Source: Paraburkholderia oxyphila NBRC 105797
GTDB lineage: Bacteria; Pseudomonadota; Gammaproteobacteria; Burkholderiales; Burkholderiaceae
Direction: 5' to 3'
DNA length: 43,498 nucleotides
Assembly: GCF_000685075.1 (NCBI RefSeq)
Contig: NZ_BAYD01000088.1
Location: 1-43,498, forward strand
Position numbers and translations under genes: made by a program. Below the pieces are notes generated by a model, which was not told where the DNA came from, did not search any database, and saw only the letters and a program-made list of their open reading frames with translations. Position 1 is the first letter of the stretch, and each line of letters opens with the position of its first letter. Shown piece by piece: positions 7,790-15,883 of this stretch.

Positions 7790-8141
7790 TGACGGCCTGA
7801 AGACGGCATGGGTGTGGTGCCGGCAGGCCCGGGATCGGGCCGGCCAGCGCCGCACTCGAGCGCATCGAATATCCGGATTGAAAGACGCGAAGCGCGACGA
7901 CGCTGGGCCTGCCATGACCTAGCGCGGCCAGCGGACGCTGGAACAGAACCTTGGGAAGGCTTGTGGGAGACGCCGGACGAAGGCTCCGGGCGGAGCGCCA
8001 AGCCAGGAAAACACCGGAATTGCTACTGAAAAAGACAAAAAGCCAACCGCCCGCATCGAGCACTCGATGCGGGCTCTGCTAGCTGCGGAGCCGCCGCCTC
8101 TACCTGGACGCAGCCCTTCTTATGCCACAGTGACGCCCTAA
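7790..8141. other. Intergenic region between convergent genes with hairpins
   Basis: No gene is supported. A GGCCCG-GGAT-CGGGCC stem (7826-7841) with flanking GC pairs may end MFS transcription, although no T-tract follows. Three near-copies of GACGGCMTGR lie just after the MFS stop. The intrinsic terminator of the DUF3331 gene is listed separately. Confidence 0.4.
8025..8073 (-). terminator. Intrinsic terminator of the DUF3331 gene
   Basis: On the minus strand a perfect 10-bp stem, CCCGCATCGA (8050-8059 on the plus strand) with TCGATGCGGG (8064-8073), has a 4-nt loop and is followed by a T-rich run (two blocks of five T read on the minus strand, ending near 8027). It lies about 70 bp after the DUF3331 stop at 8142 and has the classic rho-independent layout. 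Confidence 0.8.
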
Positions 8142-8615
8142 TTACGCCGCCAGCGCCTCGTCGAGACGCGCAGCCACGACGCCGCTGGGAAAGGCGTCCA
8201 GCTTGCTCGCGAGGATCATCGCGTCGGCGTTGGCCGGGCGATGACGGCGGTTAGGGCTCGGGCGGAACACCGCGTCGCCACGGCGGATCTTCTCGCCGGT
8301 CAACGCGCACACCGCGCTGCGACGCGCGGTGCAAACCCGCCACAACTGGTCGGAGTAGCGCCCATAGGTGGCGTCGCTCCAGCAGACGGTGATGCTTTCC
8401 GGATCATGACGCCGGATCAAGGTAATGCCTTGCGCATCCCACGAACGCACGGTGGCGCGGCGCCGGTTGGCCGCCTCCGATGCGCTGCGCGTGATCGGTA
8501 CCGGTTTGCAACTCCTGATGCCATCGGGCTCGCTGTCCGGGCCGAAGGGCTCCGAGGCGGCGGACAGAAGATCAATGGTTTGTTGCCATGCGCTGCCGGT
8601 ATCTAATTTCGTCAT
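8142..8615 (-). CDS. DUF3331 domain protein
   Basis: This 157-residue protein matches the DUF3331 family common in Burkholderia and relatives, whose function is unknown. The recognisable part is the second half, with a W-x-D-A-x-x-G-R-Y-x-x-Q-x-W segment, then A-V-C-A-L-T-G-x-x-I-R-R-G-D-A-V-F-R-P, a treble-clef-like stretch with Cys residues, and a final helix. The start ATG 8615 is preceded by GAGG located in the loop and arm of a small hairpin (8618-8630). It is flanked by long intergenic regions and a strong terminator, so it is monocistronic. Members are numerous in Burkholderia megaplasmids and chromosome 2 and are often near accessory DNA. Confidence 0.8.
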   Translation of the reverse strand: MTKLDTGSAWQQTIDLLSAASEPFGPDSEPDGIRSCKPVPITRSASEAANRRRATVRSWDAQGITLIRRHDPESITVCWSDATYGRYSDQLWRVCTARRSAVCALTGEKIRRGDAVFRPSPNRRHRPANADAMILASKLDAFPSGVVAARLDEALAA

Positions 8616-9392
8616 AATGCACCTCGTGCACGTGGAAACGATTCAAATATGCCGGTCGAATAAGCACTCTGCCACGTCGGGATTATAGCGTGCGATTCTC
8701 GCAAGCCACAGAAAAAACTGAATATTCACACGATAATCCCGGATGCGCGGCAAATGAAGCCATCGGACTTTCAGGCGTGATTGTAAGACAGCAATGCTAG
8801 TTTCTTTACATTTGTGCGTGCGACTTTTTTGCCGGTTTGTTGATCTTTAACATTTTCAGCCAGGAAAAATTAACCGGAAACGCGCTCTGGACACCAGTCG
8901 ACAATGCCTTAGTAATACTATTGCGCGTCATGCAAAGGCATGCGACACACCGGCGCCTCGTCACTCCGGATCGGCCGCGACGGACGTTGCGTCTATCCCC
9001 GGGCCGTTTGGCGGCGACGCCCGCGTAGCCTGGCCGTTGCTCCCCGATCAATGAAACGCATGACACTTCCATGACATATGCATATTGGATTGCCGTTTCA
9101 TACGGATCATCCGGGACGCGAAGAATTGTCGCACACGGCATGCGCATCCCAGGAAGGTGGGATTTCGAGACTCGCCTCTATTTCATGAGGTATTAATCGA
9201 AAATGAATTGTGCTTTAGCCGTTTTGTCATGCGCAAATGGGCCAACTCGAATGCACCAAATGAGCAAGACGCGCGCAATAGAAACGGCGATTCCCGGCCG
9301 CAAATTGACCATTCAATTGATGCCTAATGACGGCATGAACAGGATGCAAGCCCGTGCCCGATTTGCCGAATCGGCATCATCTCGCGCGCGTT
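8616..9392. other. AT-richer intergenic region without a supported gene
   Basis: This is about 780 bp with several frames open on both strands, none with a family match or a good ribosome binding site. Base composition is visibly more AT-rich than neighbouring coding DNA. The part next to 8616 contains a TGCAC-CTC-GTGCA hairpin and the DUF3331 promoter region. The remainder may hold a small RNA or decayed sequence; I see no clear signal for either. Confidence 0.4.
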
Positions 9393-10301
9393 TCAGGCGC
9401 CTCTACCTTGATCGAGGAAATCCGCTGCGCGGCGCCTGAGCATCGCGCCAAAATCGTCGAGCCAGCCAATCGACAGACGCCAGCTTTGCCAATAAAGCTC
9501 GACGTCGAGTGCGCGCCCCGGCGTGAGTTCGACGAGCTCGCCGCGCGCGAGGTGTGGCGCAATCATGCGCTCGGGGCACATGCCCCACCCCAGCCCGCTC
9601 ACGCAGCAACGCAGAAAGCCCGCGACGTGCGGAATCCAGTGCAGCGGCGCGTCCACCTGCGCGCGCGTGATACGCCGCACGAAGCGCTTTTGCAGTTGAT
9701 CCTTGGGATTGAACTCCACGCACGGTGCGCGGCGCAGCGCCTCGCGCCCCACGCCCTCGGCGAAATAGCGTTCGAAAAACGCCGGCGAGCACACCGCGAG
9801 GTAGCGCATGCGGCCAAGGCGCGTCGAGCGGCAGCCCTGCACGGGCTCGGCCTGGGTCGTCACGGCGCCCTGCACGCTGCCGTCGCGCATGCGCTGCGCG
9901 GTATGGTCCTGGTCGTCGATCACGAGATCGAGCAGGATGCCACGCTCGACGCAGAAACCCGCCACGGCGTCGATGAACCAGGTGCCCACGCTGTCGTCGT
10001 TGACCGCGACGCGCAGCGTGGGGCGCGACGCGTCGAGCGCGCCCGCCACCGTGGGCATGCCGCCGCCCAGCTCCGCTTCGAGCAACTGCACGCGCTCGGT
10101 GTGGCGGCACAGCAGCGCGCCCGCCGCGGTGGCCACGCAGGGCTGGCCGCGCTTCACGAGCACGGCGCCCACGCGCTCCTCCAGCAGCTTCACGCGCTGC
10201 GAGACGGCCGAAGGCGTCACGTTGAGCGCGCCGGCCGCGCGGTCGAACGAGCCGTGTCTCACGACGGCGGCGAGCGCATCGAGCAGCGCGTAGTCGAGCA
10301 T
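9393..10301 (-). CDS. argP: ArgP/LysG-type LysR regulator
   Basis: This is a 302-residue LysR-family protein. The N-terminal helix-turn-helix reads D-A-L-A-A-V-V-R-H-G-S-F-D-R-A-A-G-A-L-N-V-T-P-S in pieces, followed by A-V-S-Q-R-V-K-L-L-E-E-R-V-G, the form characteristic of ArgP (IciA)/LysG rather than generic LysR proteins. The C-terminal effector domain is full length. It is divergent from a LysE/ArgO-type exporter, the standard arrangement in which ArgP senses Lys/Arg and activates the exporter. AAGGAA precedes ATG 10301. The identification is strong from motif plus neighbour; effector preference is inferred from the family. Confidence 0.9.
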   Translation of the reverse strand: MLDYALLDALAAVVRHGSFDRAAGALNVTPSAVSQRVKLLEERVGAVLVKRGQPCVATAAGALLCRHTERVQLLEAELGGGMPTVAGALDASRPTLRVAVNDDSVGTWFIDAVAGFCVERGILLDLVIDDQDHTAQRMRDGSVQGAVTTQAEPVQGCRSTRLGRMRYLAVCSPAFFERYFAEGVGREALRRAPCVEFNPKDQLQKRFVRRITRAQVDAPLHWIPHVAGFLRCCVSGLGWGMCPERMIAPHLARGELVELTPGRALDVELYWQSWRLSIGWLDDFGAMLRRRAADFLDQGRGA

Positions 10302-10309
10302 TAGCGTTC

Positions 10310-10325
10310 CTTAATCCAGTTTAAG
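10310..10325. promoter_or_regulatory. Dyad CTTAA-N6-TTAAG between argP and the exporter
   Basis: A CTTAA/TTAAG inverted repeat with a 6-bp spacer lies 9 bp before the argP start, and another GCTTAAT follows at about 10338-10344. LysR proteins bind interrupted AT-rich dyads of this size in divergent promoters, so this is a candidate ArgP site. It may equally be only part of the promoter. Confidence 0.45.
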
Positions 10326-10473
10326 AAAATGAGCTTTGCTTAATCGGGCTCCGGCGGCAGACTAGCGCCGTTTGCTTCCTCTGTCGAGACACTTGCCGCA
10401 ACGCCCGCCCGCTCGCTCTCTGCGGTGCGTTGCGCTCCGCACCCCGATTTCAGCCACCGACCGCTCAACCATC

Positions 10474-11091
10474 ATGAACTGGCTCGCTTTTTCGCACGGC
10501 GCCGCGCTGTGCGCCTCCCTGATCGTCACCATCGGCGCACAGAACGCCTTCGTGCTGCGCCAGGGCATCCTGCGCTCGCACGTGGGCAAGATCGTGCTGC
10601 TGTGCACGCTCTCCGATTTCATCCTGATCGGCGCGGGCGTGGGCGGCGCCTCCGCGCTCGTCGAGCGCTACCCCACCTTCGTGCATTTCGTGCTCTACGT
10701 GGGGCTCGCGTGGCTCGTGTGGTTCGGCATCGGCGCGCTGCGGCGCGCGGTGAAGCCCACGCACGCCGTGCTCGAAACGGCGAGCGCACAGGACACGCCC
10801 GCGCAGCGCGCCTGGCCGATCATGCTGATGACGCTCGCGTTCACGTGGCTCAATCCGCATGTCTATCTCGACACGTTCCTGCTGATCGGCACGGCCGGCG
10901 CGCGCGAGCCGGAAGGCAGCCGGCTCGCGTTTGCGATCGGCGCGATGTGCGTGAGCGCGGTGTGGTTCGTGGGCCTCGGCTTCGGCGCGCGGGCGCTCGC
11001 CCCGCTGTTCCGGCGCGCTGCTGCGTGGCGCGTGCTCGATGGCGCGATCGTCGGCATGGTGCTGTTCATCGCGTTCGCCCAGTTGCGCTGA
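10474..11091 (+). CDS. LysE/ArgO-family amino-acid exporter
   Basis: This 205-residue inner-membrane protein has five to six hydrophobic helices. The N-terminus carries the family signature G-A-x-x-x-A-S-L-I-V-T-I-G-A-Q-N-A-F-V-L-R-Q-G, and the second half contains L-T-F-x-x-L-N-P-H-V-Y-L-D, as in LysE and ArgO. Length is exactly that of the family. The start at 10474 was chosen because the hydrophobic helix begins there; the upstream extension of the frame is not conserved in type. It is divergent from the ArgP-like regulator, so export of lysine, arginine or toxic analogues under its control is expected. Confidence 0.9.
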   Translation: MNWLAFSHGAALCASLIVTIGAQNAFVLRQGILRSHVGKIVLLCTLSDFILIGAGVGGASALVERYPTFVHFVLYVGLAWLVWFGIGALRRAVKPTHAVLETASAQDTPAQRAWPIMLMTLAFTWLNPHVYLDTFLLIGTAGAREPEGSRLAFAIGAMCVSAVWFVGLGFGARALAPLFRRAAAWRVLDGAIVGMVLFIAFAQLR

Positions 11092-11363
11092 AGCGCGGCG
11101 CATAGCGAAGCGCCGGTCTGCCCCTCCCTTCAAGGCCGCTCGAGCCTTCTTCTCGCCCCAATATCCCCTGAGTCCCTGGCCGTGCGGCGTGCCCCCAAAG
11201 TCCGCGCCGCGCGGCGCCATGCCTGACGAAGGGGGCGCCGGCCGCATACGGCGTGCCCCAAGCGCCGCGCCCTTTACAATGCCCCCAATGCGATCCGCGC
11301 GATGTGGCATCGCCGCGGCACGTTGATGCCGGCTGCATCGGACCTTCACTCTCGTACTGCGTC

Positions 11364-12470
11364 ATGAACACCAGCCAGGCTTATTCGCGGCCCGCCCGCC
11401 TGTTGCAGATTGCCTCGTGGATCATCGCCATCGTGTTCGCGATGTTCCTCGACATGCTCGGCAGCCTCGTGATCCGCGACCTCATGTTCGCGCCGCAGGG
11501 CGGACCGCCGCGCGCCGGGCAATTCGTCGACAACGCGGCCGTTGCGCCGCTCGAGGCGCAAACGCGCGAACTCGAGCGCCAGCGCGGCGCGCTCAACGAC
11601 AAGGCGCAGACGCTGCGCATCGCATACGACCGTGCGAACACCGACTATCGGGAAGCCCAGGAGAGCCTGCGCAACTGGCTCGCCACACGCACGGCAACGG
11701 GCGACAGCCGCAACGACATCGAACTGCTCGCGCGCACGCGCAAGCTCGACTTGCTGCAGGCGAGCGCCAGCGACTGGCAGCGCCAGCGCGATGCGCTCGC
11801 CGACCAGCAGCGCGCGCTCGATGCCCGCAGCGAGCAACTGAACGCCCAGCTCGCGCGCCTGCAGACCGAGGCCGACGCGCGCTACGCCGCCGCACAGCGG
11901 CGCTACGAGCTCACGGTGTTCGGCTGGCGCCTCGCGCTCACGCTGCCGATCCTGCTCGTGGCCGTCTGGCTTTTCATCCGCCACCGCAAGAGCCGCTACT
12001 GGCCTTTCATCTATGGCTTCGGCCTCTTTGCGCTGTGCGCGTTCTTTGTCGAGCTCGTGCCGTATCTGCCCGATTTCGGCGGCTATGTCCGCGTGCTCGT
12101 GGGCATTGCGCTCACGGTGTTCGCGGGGCTCTACATGCTGCGCGCGTTCCAGCGCTACGTCGAGCGCAAGCGCGCCGAAATGCAGCAGAGCCAGAGCGAG
12201 CGAGCACGCGGCGTGGCCTGCGAAAAGGCCATCAGCGCCTATCAAAAGAAGCTGTGCCCGTCTTGCGACAAGCCCTGGCACCTGGGCGGCGATCAGGTGT
12301 CGTTCTGCATTCACTGCGGGCTGCGACTCTTCGAAATCTGCACGTGCGGCGCACGCAACTTCGCCTTCTTCCCGTTCTGCAATCAATGTGGCACGCATTT
12401 GACCCATGCCGATGACGAAGGCGTTGCCACAGATCGTGCCGGCTCGGCAGCAGATTCGGCGCATCGATGA
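11364..12470 (+). CDS. Membrane protein with coiled coil and double zinc ribbon
   Basis: This is a 368-residue protein with a distinctive order: one transmembrane helix (about 15-37), a long Arg/Glu/Gln-rich coiled coil (about 60-182), three further helices (187-206, 214-235, 241-262), and a cytoplasmic tail with two zinc-ribbon-like Cys sets. The sets are C298-x2-C301 with C315-x2-C318, and C326-x-C328 with C339-x2-C342. The coiled coil is expected in the periplasm and the ribbons in the cytoplasm. ATG 11364 is placed just before the first helix; a longer frame upstream is not supported. A TTTACAAT box lies near 11273-11280. No experimentally known relative comes to mind; a scaffold or envelope-sensing role is only a guess. 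Confidence 0.75.
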   Translation: MNTSQAYSRPARLLQIASWIIAIVFAMFLDMLGSLVIRDLMFAPQGGPPRAGQFVDNAAVAPLEAQTRELERQRGALNDKAQTLRIAYDRANTDYREAQESLRNWLATRTATGDSRNDIELLARTRKLDLLQASASDWQRQRDALADQQRALDARSEQLNAQLARLQTEADARYAAAQRRYELTVFGWRLALTLPILLVAVWLFIRHRKSRYWPFIYGFGLFALCAFFVELVPYLPDFGGYVRVLVGIALTVFAGLYMLRAFQRYVERKRAEMQQSQSERARGVACEKAISAYQKKLCPSCDKPWHLGGDQVSFCIHCGLRLFEICTCGARNFAFFPFCNQCGTHLTHADDEGVATDRAGSAADSAHR

Positions 12471-12544
12471 CACAATGGCTCCGCCCGACGCGGTAACCAT
12501 CGAACAGGACCACCGCTATAAGCCTTGTCTGGAGATACTTTCAG

Positions 12545-13549
12545 ATGAACGATCAGGTACTCGACACCTTCGATACGGCGCAGCTGATCCCCGATTTCAA
12601 TGCGCCGCAACTGCCCAGTGAGCGCCCCGACCACGCGACGCTGCACGCCGCCGAACACAATACGCGCCACTGGACAAGCCGCGAAAGCGGCCCGCTCACG
12701 CCAGGCTCCGACGCGCACCGCCGCGAGACCTGCCGCATGTTCCGCGAGACCTTCAACCCCTACCGGCCTTCCGTGCTGGAATGGCCCAAGCTCGAGCCCG
12801 AAGCGCTCAAGCGCATCGTCGAGCTGCCGATCTGGGACATCGCGGTGCAGACCGAAGGCAAGGCGCGCCTGCGCATGGCGGCCTACGCCGCCACGATCGA
12901 CGACCCGGACATGCGCGCCGCGCTCGCGCTCAACGCCTGGGAAGAAAACCGCCATAAGGAAGTGCTTTCGCGCATGGTTCAGGCCTACGGCATCGCGCTC
13001 GCGAGCGAGCCGCCCTATGAGTTTCCGAAGGACGCCGAGTGGGCCTATCTCGTGACGGGCTACAGCGAATGCGTGGACAGCTTCTTCGCGTTCGGGCTCT
13101 TCGAAGTCGCGAAGCGCTCGGGTCTGTTCCCGCCCGAGCTCATCGACACGTTCGAGCCCGTGATGCAGGAAGAGTGCCGCCATATCCTGCTATTCGCGAA
13201 CTGGGTGGCCTGGCACCGCACGCGGCTCTCGTGGTGGCGGCGCGTGCTGTTCGAGCTGAAAGTGGTGCGCGTGTGGATGTTTCTGGGCTGGGAGCGCATC
13301 GGCCTCGCGCGCTCGATGGACGCCGAGGGCAACGAGCAAGAGCACGATAACAACTTCACGGTGAACGGCGCGCAGTCGGTCTCGGACGTGGACCTCAGCG
13401 TGCCGGATCTCATGCGCCTGTGCCTCGCAGAAAACGACCGGCGCTTCGCGGGCTACGACACGCGCCTGCTGCGCCCGGAGACCATGCCGAAACTCGTGCG
13501 CTTCGCGCTGCGCTTCATGCGCAAGAAGCCCTCGACGCAGTCAAGCTGA
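12545..13549 (+). CDS. Ferritin-like (diiron-type) protein
   Basis: This 334-residue, mostly helical protein shows two Glu/His pairs of ferritin-like diiron proteins: W-E-E-N-R-H-K-E around residue 138 and Q-E-E-C-R-H-I-L-L-F around 211, with E-C-V-D-S-F-F-A-F-G between them. Four-helix-bundle diiron enzymes include oxygenases, desaturases and hydroxylases, so an oxidative role is possible; the reaction is unknown. GGAG lies about 10 nt upstream of the start. The gene is convergent with the MmgE/PrpD gene, 10 bp apart. The upstream zinc-ribbon gene is on the same strand 74 bp away, so the two might be co-transcribed. Confidence 0.75.
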   Translation: MNDQVLDTFDTAQLIPDFNAPQLPSERPDHATLHAAEHNTRHWTSRESGPLTPGSDAHRRETCRMFRETFNPYRPSVLEWPKLEPEALKRIVELPIWDIAVQTEGKARLRMAAYAATIDDPDMRAALALNAWEENRHKEVLSRMVQAYGIALASEPPYEFPKDAEWAYLVTGYSECVDSFFAFGLFEVAKRSGLFPPELIDTFEPVMQEECRHILLFANWVAWHRTRLSWWRRVLFELKVVRVWMFLGWERIGLARSMDAEGNEQEHDNNFTVNGAQSVSDVDLSVPDLMRLCLAENDRRFAGYDTRLLRPETMPKLVRFALRFMRKKPSTQSS

Positions 13550-13559
13550 CGCATCGTCT

Positions 13560-14963
13560 TCAAGCGCTTGCGTTGGCAACAGCGCTCGTTTCGAAGAGCG
13601 CGCCCACGCGCTCGGCATCCGCAACGCGCCACGCGTCGTCCAGCAGCGCGCGCGCCTCTGCTTCGCTCGCCGCTTGCGAGAAGGCCGCAAGGCGCACGAA
13701 CTTCGTCGTCAGCTCTTCGCGCGAGAGCGTGTTGCCGGGGTCGCCCTTCGGCTCGTCCACGCGCGCGCGCAGCGTGCGGCCGTCACGCGTGGTCACGCTC
13801 ACCTTGCCGATCCAGCGTGCCGGATACGCGCGGTCCACCTCCTCGTCCAGCGCCATCGTCACGCGCTCGCGGAACGCGGCAATCTGCGCTTCGCGGTAGC
13901 CGTGCTCGAATTCGTTCACGCCCGCGTAGCCGCGATACGCGCACAAACCCAGCACCGTGCCCATGTTGAACTTCGCCTGATGGACCGTGGTGGGCACCGT
14001 CACGCTGCCCAGCACGTCGATGGCGCCCTGGTGCACGTGCGCGGTCACGGCGGCGATATCGTCGGGCGCGAGCCGGTGCTCGGCCATCGCGGCGAGCAAG
14101 GCGTCGGCGGCCGGATGCGTATGGCGGCAGGCCGCGTGATACTTGAACGAGGTCTCCACGATCGCCCAGCGCTCGCCGAGACGGTCGACGAGCTTCGCCG
14201 GGTCCGCGTCGCTCGACATGCCCGCTGCCATGCCCTGCGCGCCTTCGAGGATGCGCTGCGCGCCGCGAAAGCCGTCGGCGGCCAGTTGCGCCGCCATCAG
14301 CCCGTTGGCGGCGGCCATGGCCGTGTGCAACTGCTTGGAGTCGGCCGCGTCGCGCAGGAACTCCCACAGGCCACTCGCCTGCGTGCCCGCCGAGCCGAAC
14401 GCGTCGAGCATCTGCCCGGGCGTGAGCTTCAAGAGACGCCCCGCCGCCGCGGCCGCCGCAATCGCGCCGACCGTGCCGGTCGTGTGGAATATTTTGTAGT
14501 GCGAACGTCCCATGAATTCGCCGACACGGATGCCCACTTCGTAGCCCGCCACCGAGGCCGCGATGAACTCACGCCCCGAAGCACCGAGCGCCTGTGCGAG
14601 CGCGAGCGTGACCGGGAACACCACGGTCGCGGGATGGAGCACGGAGCCGTTGTGCACGTCGTCCTGCTCGACGAAGTGCGAGGCGGCGGCGTTCGTCATC
14701 GCCGCGAAATACGGCGTGCTGCGGCTGCGGTCGATCACGACGTCGCACGCGTCCTCAGGACTCTGCGCGCCGCGCGCCGCGCGCGCGAAGCTCGCAATGG
14801 TCTCGACCGGGCGCGCGCCGCTGCCGCCGAGCGCGGAGCCGAGCCAGTCCACATAGAGATTGACGGCACGCTCGACGACCGGCACGGGAATGGCGTCGAA
14901 ATCAAGCGTGGCGGCAAAGGCCGCGAGCGTGCGGCTGGGATGGTCTGTCATGGCAGGATTCAT
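13560..14963 (-). CDS. MmgE/PrpD family protein
   Basis: This 467-residue protein belongs to the MmgE/PrpD family, which includes 2-methylcitrate dehydratase, cis-aconitate decarboxylase and iminodisuccinate epimerase. Typical features are the N-terminal helical domain with Y-V-D-W-L-G-S-A-L-G-G, A-x-A-S-H-F-V-E-Q-D-D-V-H near the active site, the A-F-G-S-A-G-T-Q-A-S-G-L-W-E-F segment, and a smaller C-terminal lid with F-K-Y-H-A-A-C-R-H-T-H-P. It is the last gene of the ten-gene operon. Two ATGs (14963, 14951) are possible. Substrate within the family is not predictable; the next genes suggest an itaconate- or citrate-like diacid. Confidence 0.9.
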   Translation of the reverse strand: MNPAMTDHPSRTLAAFAATLDFDAIPVPVVERAVNLYVDWLGSALGGSGARPVETIASFARAARGAQSPEDACDVVIDRSRSTPYFAAMTNAAASHFVEQDDVHNGSVLHPATVVFPVTLALAQALGASGREFIAASVAGYEVGIRVGEFMGRSHYKIFHTTGTVGAIAAAAAAGRLLKLTPGQMLDAFGSAGTQASGLWEFLRDAADSKQLHTAMAAANGLMAAQLAADGFRGAQRILEGAQGMAAGMSSDADPAKLVDRLGERWAIVETSFKYHAACRHTHPAADALLAAMAEHRLAPDDIAAVTAHVHQGAIDVLGSVTVPTTVHQAKFNMGTVLGLCAYRGYAGVNEFEHGYREAQIAAFRERVTMALDEEVDRAYPARWIGKVSVTTRDGRTLRARVDEPKGDPGNTLSREELTTKFVRLAAFSQAASEAEARALLDDAWRVADAERVGALFETSAVANASA

Positions 14964-14997
14964 GGGAACGTAATCGAAATACGCTGAGTGGTCAGGC

Positions 14998-15858
14998 TCA
15001 GTAGAACGTCGCGGTGGCTTGCATCGTCAGATAACCCTCGTGGTCCTTGGCCCACAGCTCGACAGAGCGGCCATCGTCGGCCGGCCTGCCGCAAAGCGTG
15101 AACGCGTTGCCGCCGAAGGTGGGACGCACCACGCGAAACGCGAACGAAGCGACGCTCGCGTCGGGGCGCTCGCGATGCACGAGATCGAGCAGCAGCGTCG
15201 CAATCAGCGGCCCGTGCACGATGAGCCCCGGATAGCCCTCTTCCTGCGTGACGTACGGGAAATCGTAGTGAATCCGATGGCCGTTGAAAGTGAGCGCGGA
15301 ATAGCGGAACAGCAGGACGGGGTCACCCACGAGCGTGCGCGACCACGTCTGCCCCTGCGGCGCCACGATGGGCTTCGGCACGCTCGCGCCGGGCTGCGGG
15401 GCGTCGCGATAGACGATGTCGTGCTCTTCCTCGATGCACAGCGCCCCCGCCGATTCGTAGCGATGCTGCACCGTCACGAACACGAGCCGGCCGCTGCGCC
15501 CGGTCTTGTCCTCGATGCTCGCGATCGTCGAGGTGCGCTGCGCCGTCTCGCCCGCGCGCAGCGGCGCGTGGAACGTGAGGCGGCCGCCCGCCCACATGCG
15601 GCGCGGCAGCGCGACGGGCGGCAGGAAGCCGCCGCGCTTCGCGTGGCCATCCGGGCCCACTTGCGCGAGCGGCGCCACCGGCAGGAAATAGAGCCAGTGC
15701 CACAGCGGCGGCACGGTGTTGCCGGGCGCATCGCGGTCGAGCGTCGCCGCGAGCGCGCGCAGCGGAAACGACGTGATCTCGTCGCTGAGCGTTTCGGTCT
15801 TGTCGAGCCACGCCTCGAGCGGCAAGGCTTGCGGGACTTCCGGTTCTGATTGGGACAC
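14998..15858 (-). CDS. Mesaconyl/itaconyl-CoA hydratase-like hot-dog protein
   Basis: This is a 286-residue double hot-dog protein of the FAS1-like/MaoC dehydratase group related to mesaconyl-C4-CoA hydratase. The N-terminal half has P-P-L-W-H-W-L-Y-F-L-P and G-F-L-P-P-V-A-L-P-R-R-M-W-A-G-G-R-L as diagnostic stretches. The C-terminal half has F-R-Y-S-A-L-T-F-N-G-H-R-I-H-Y-D and the H-G-P-L loop of the hydratase active site. GTG 15858 is the start, set by CGGAGG 7 nt upstream; an upstream ATG at 15927 gives an Arg-rich extension that is not family-like. It sits directly after the lyase-like gene, a pairing that resembles hydration then cleavage of itaconate-type CoA esters. Confidence 0.85.
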   Translation of the reverse strand: MSQSEPEVPQALPLEAWLDKTETLSDEITSFPLRALAATLDRDAPGNTVPPLWHWLYFLPVAPLAQVGPDGHAKRGGFLPPVALPRRMWAGGRLTFHAPLRAGETAQRTSTIASIEDKTGRSGRLVFVTVQHRYESAGALCIEEEHDIVYRDAPQPGASVPKPIVAPQGQTWSRTLVGDPVLLFRYSALTFNGHRIHYDFPYVTQEEGYPGLIVHGPLIATLLLDLVHRERPDASVASFAFRVVRPTFGGNAFTLCGRPADDGRSVELWAKDHEGYLTMQATATFY

Positions 15859-15883
15859 GGCAATCCTCCGTTGCGGTAATGGA

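Noticed and set aside
8806..9147. Minus-strand frame of 113 codons in the AT-richer gap
   Set aside because: No ribosome binding site, no family, and no compositional sign of coding.
9393..9439. TCAGGCGCC/GGCGCCTGA inverted repeat around the argP stop as a terminator
   Set aside because: The loop is 29 nt, the left arm includes the stop codon and no T-tract follows; it may be coincidence in GC-rich coding DNA.
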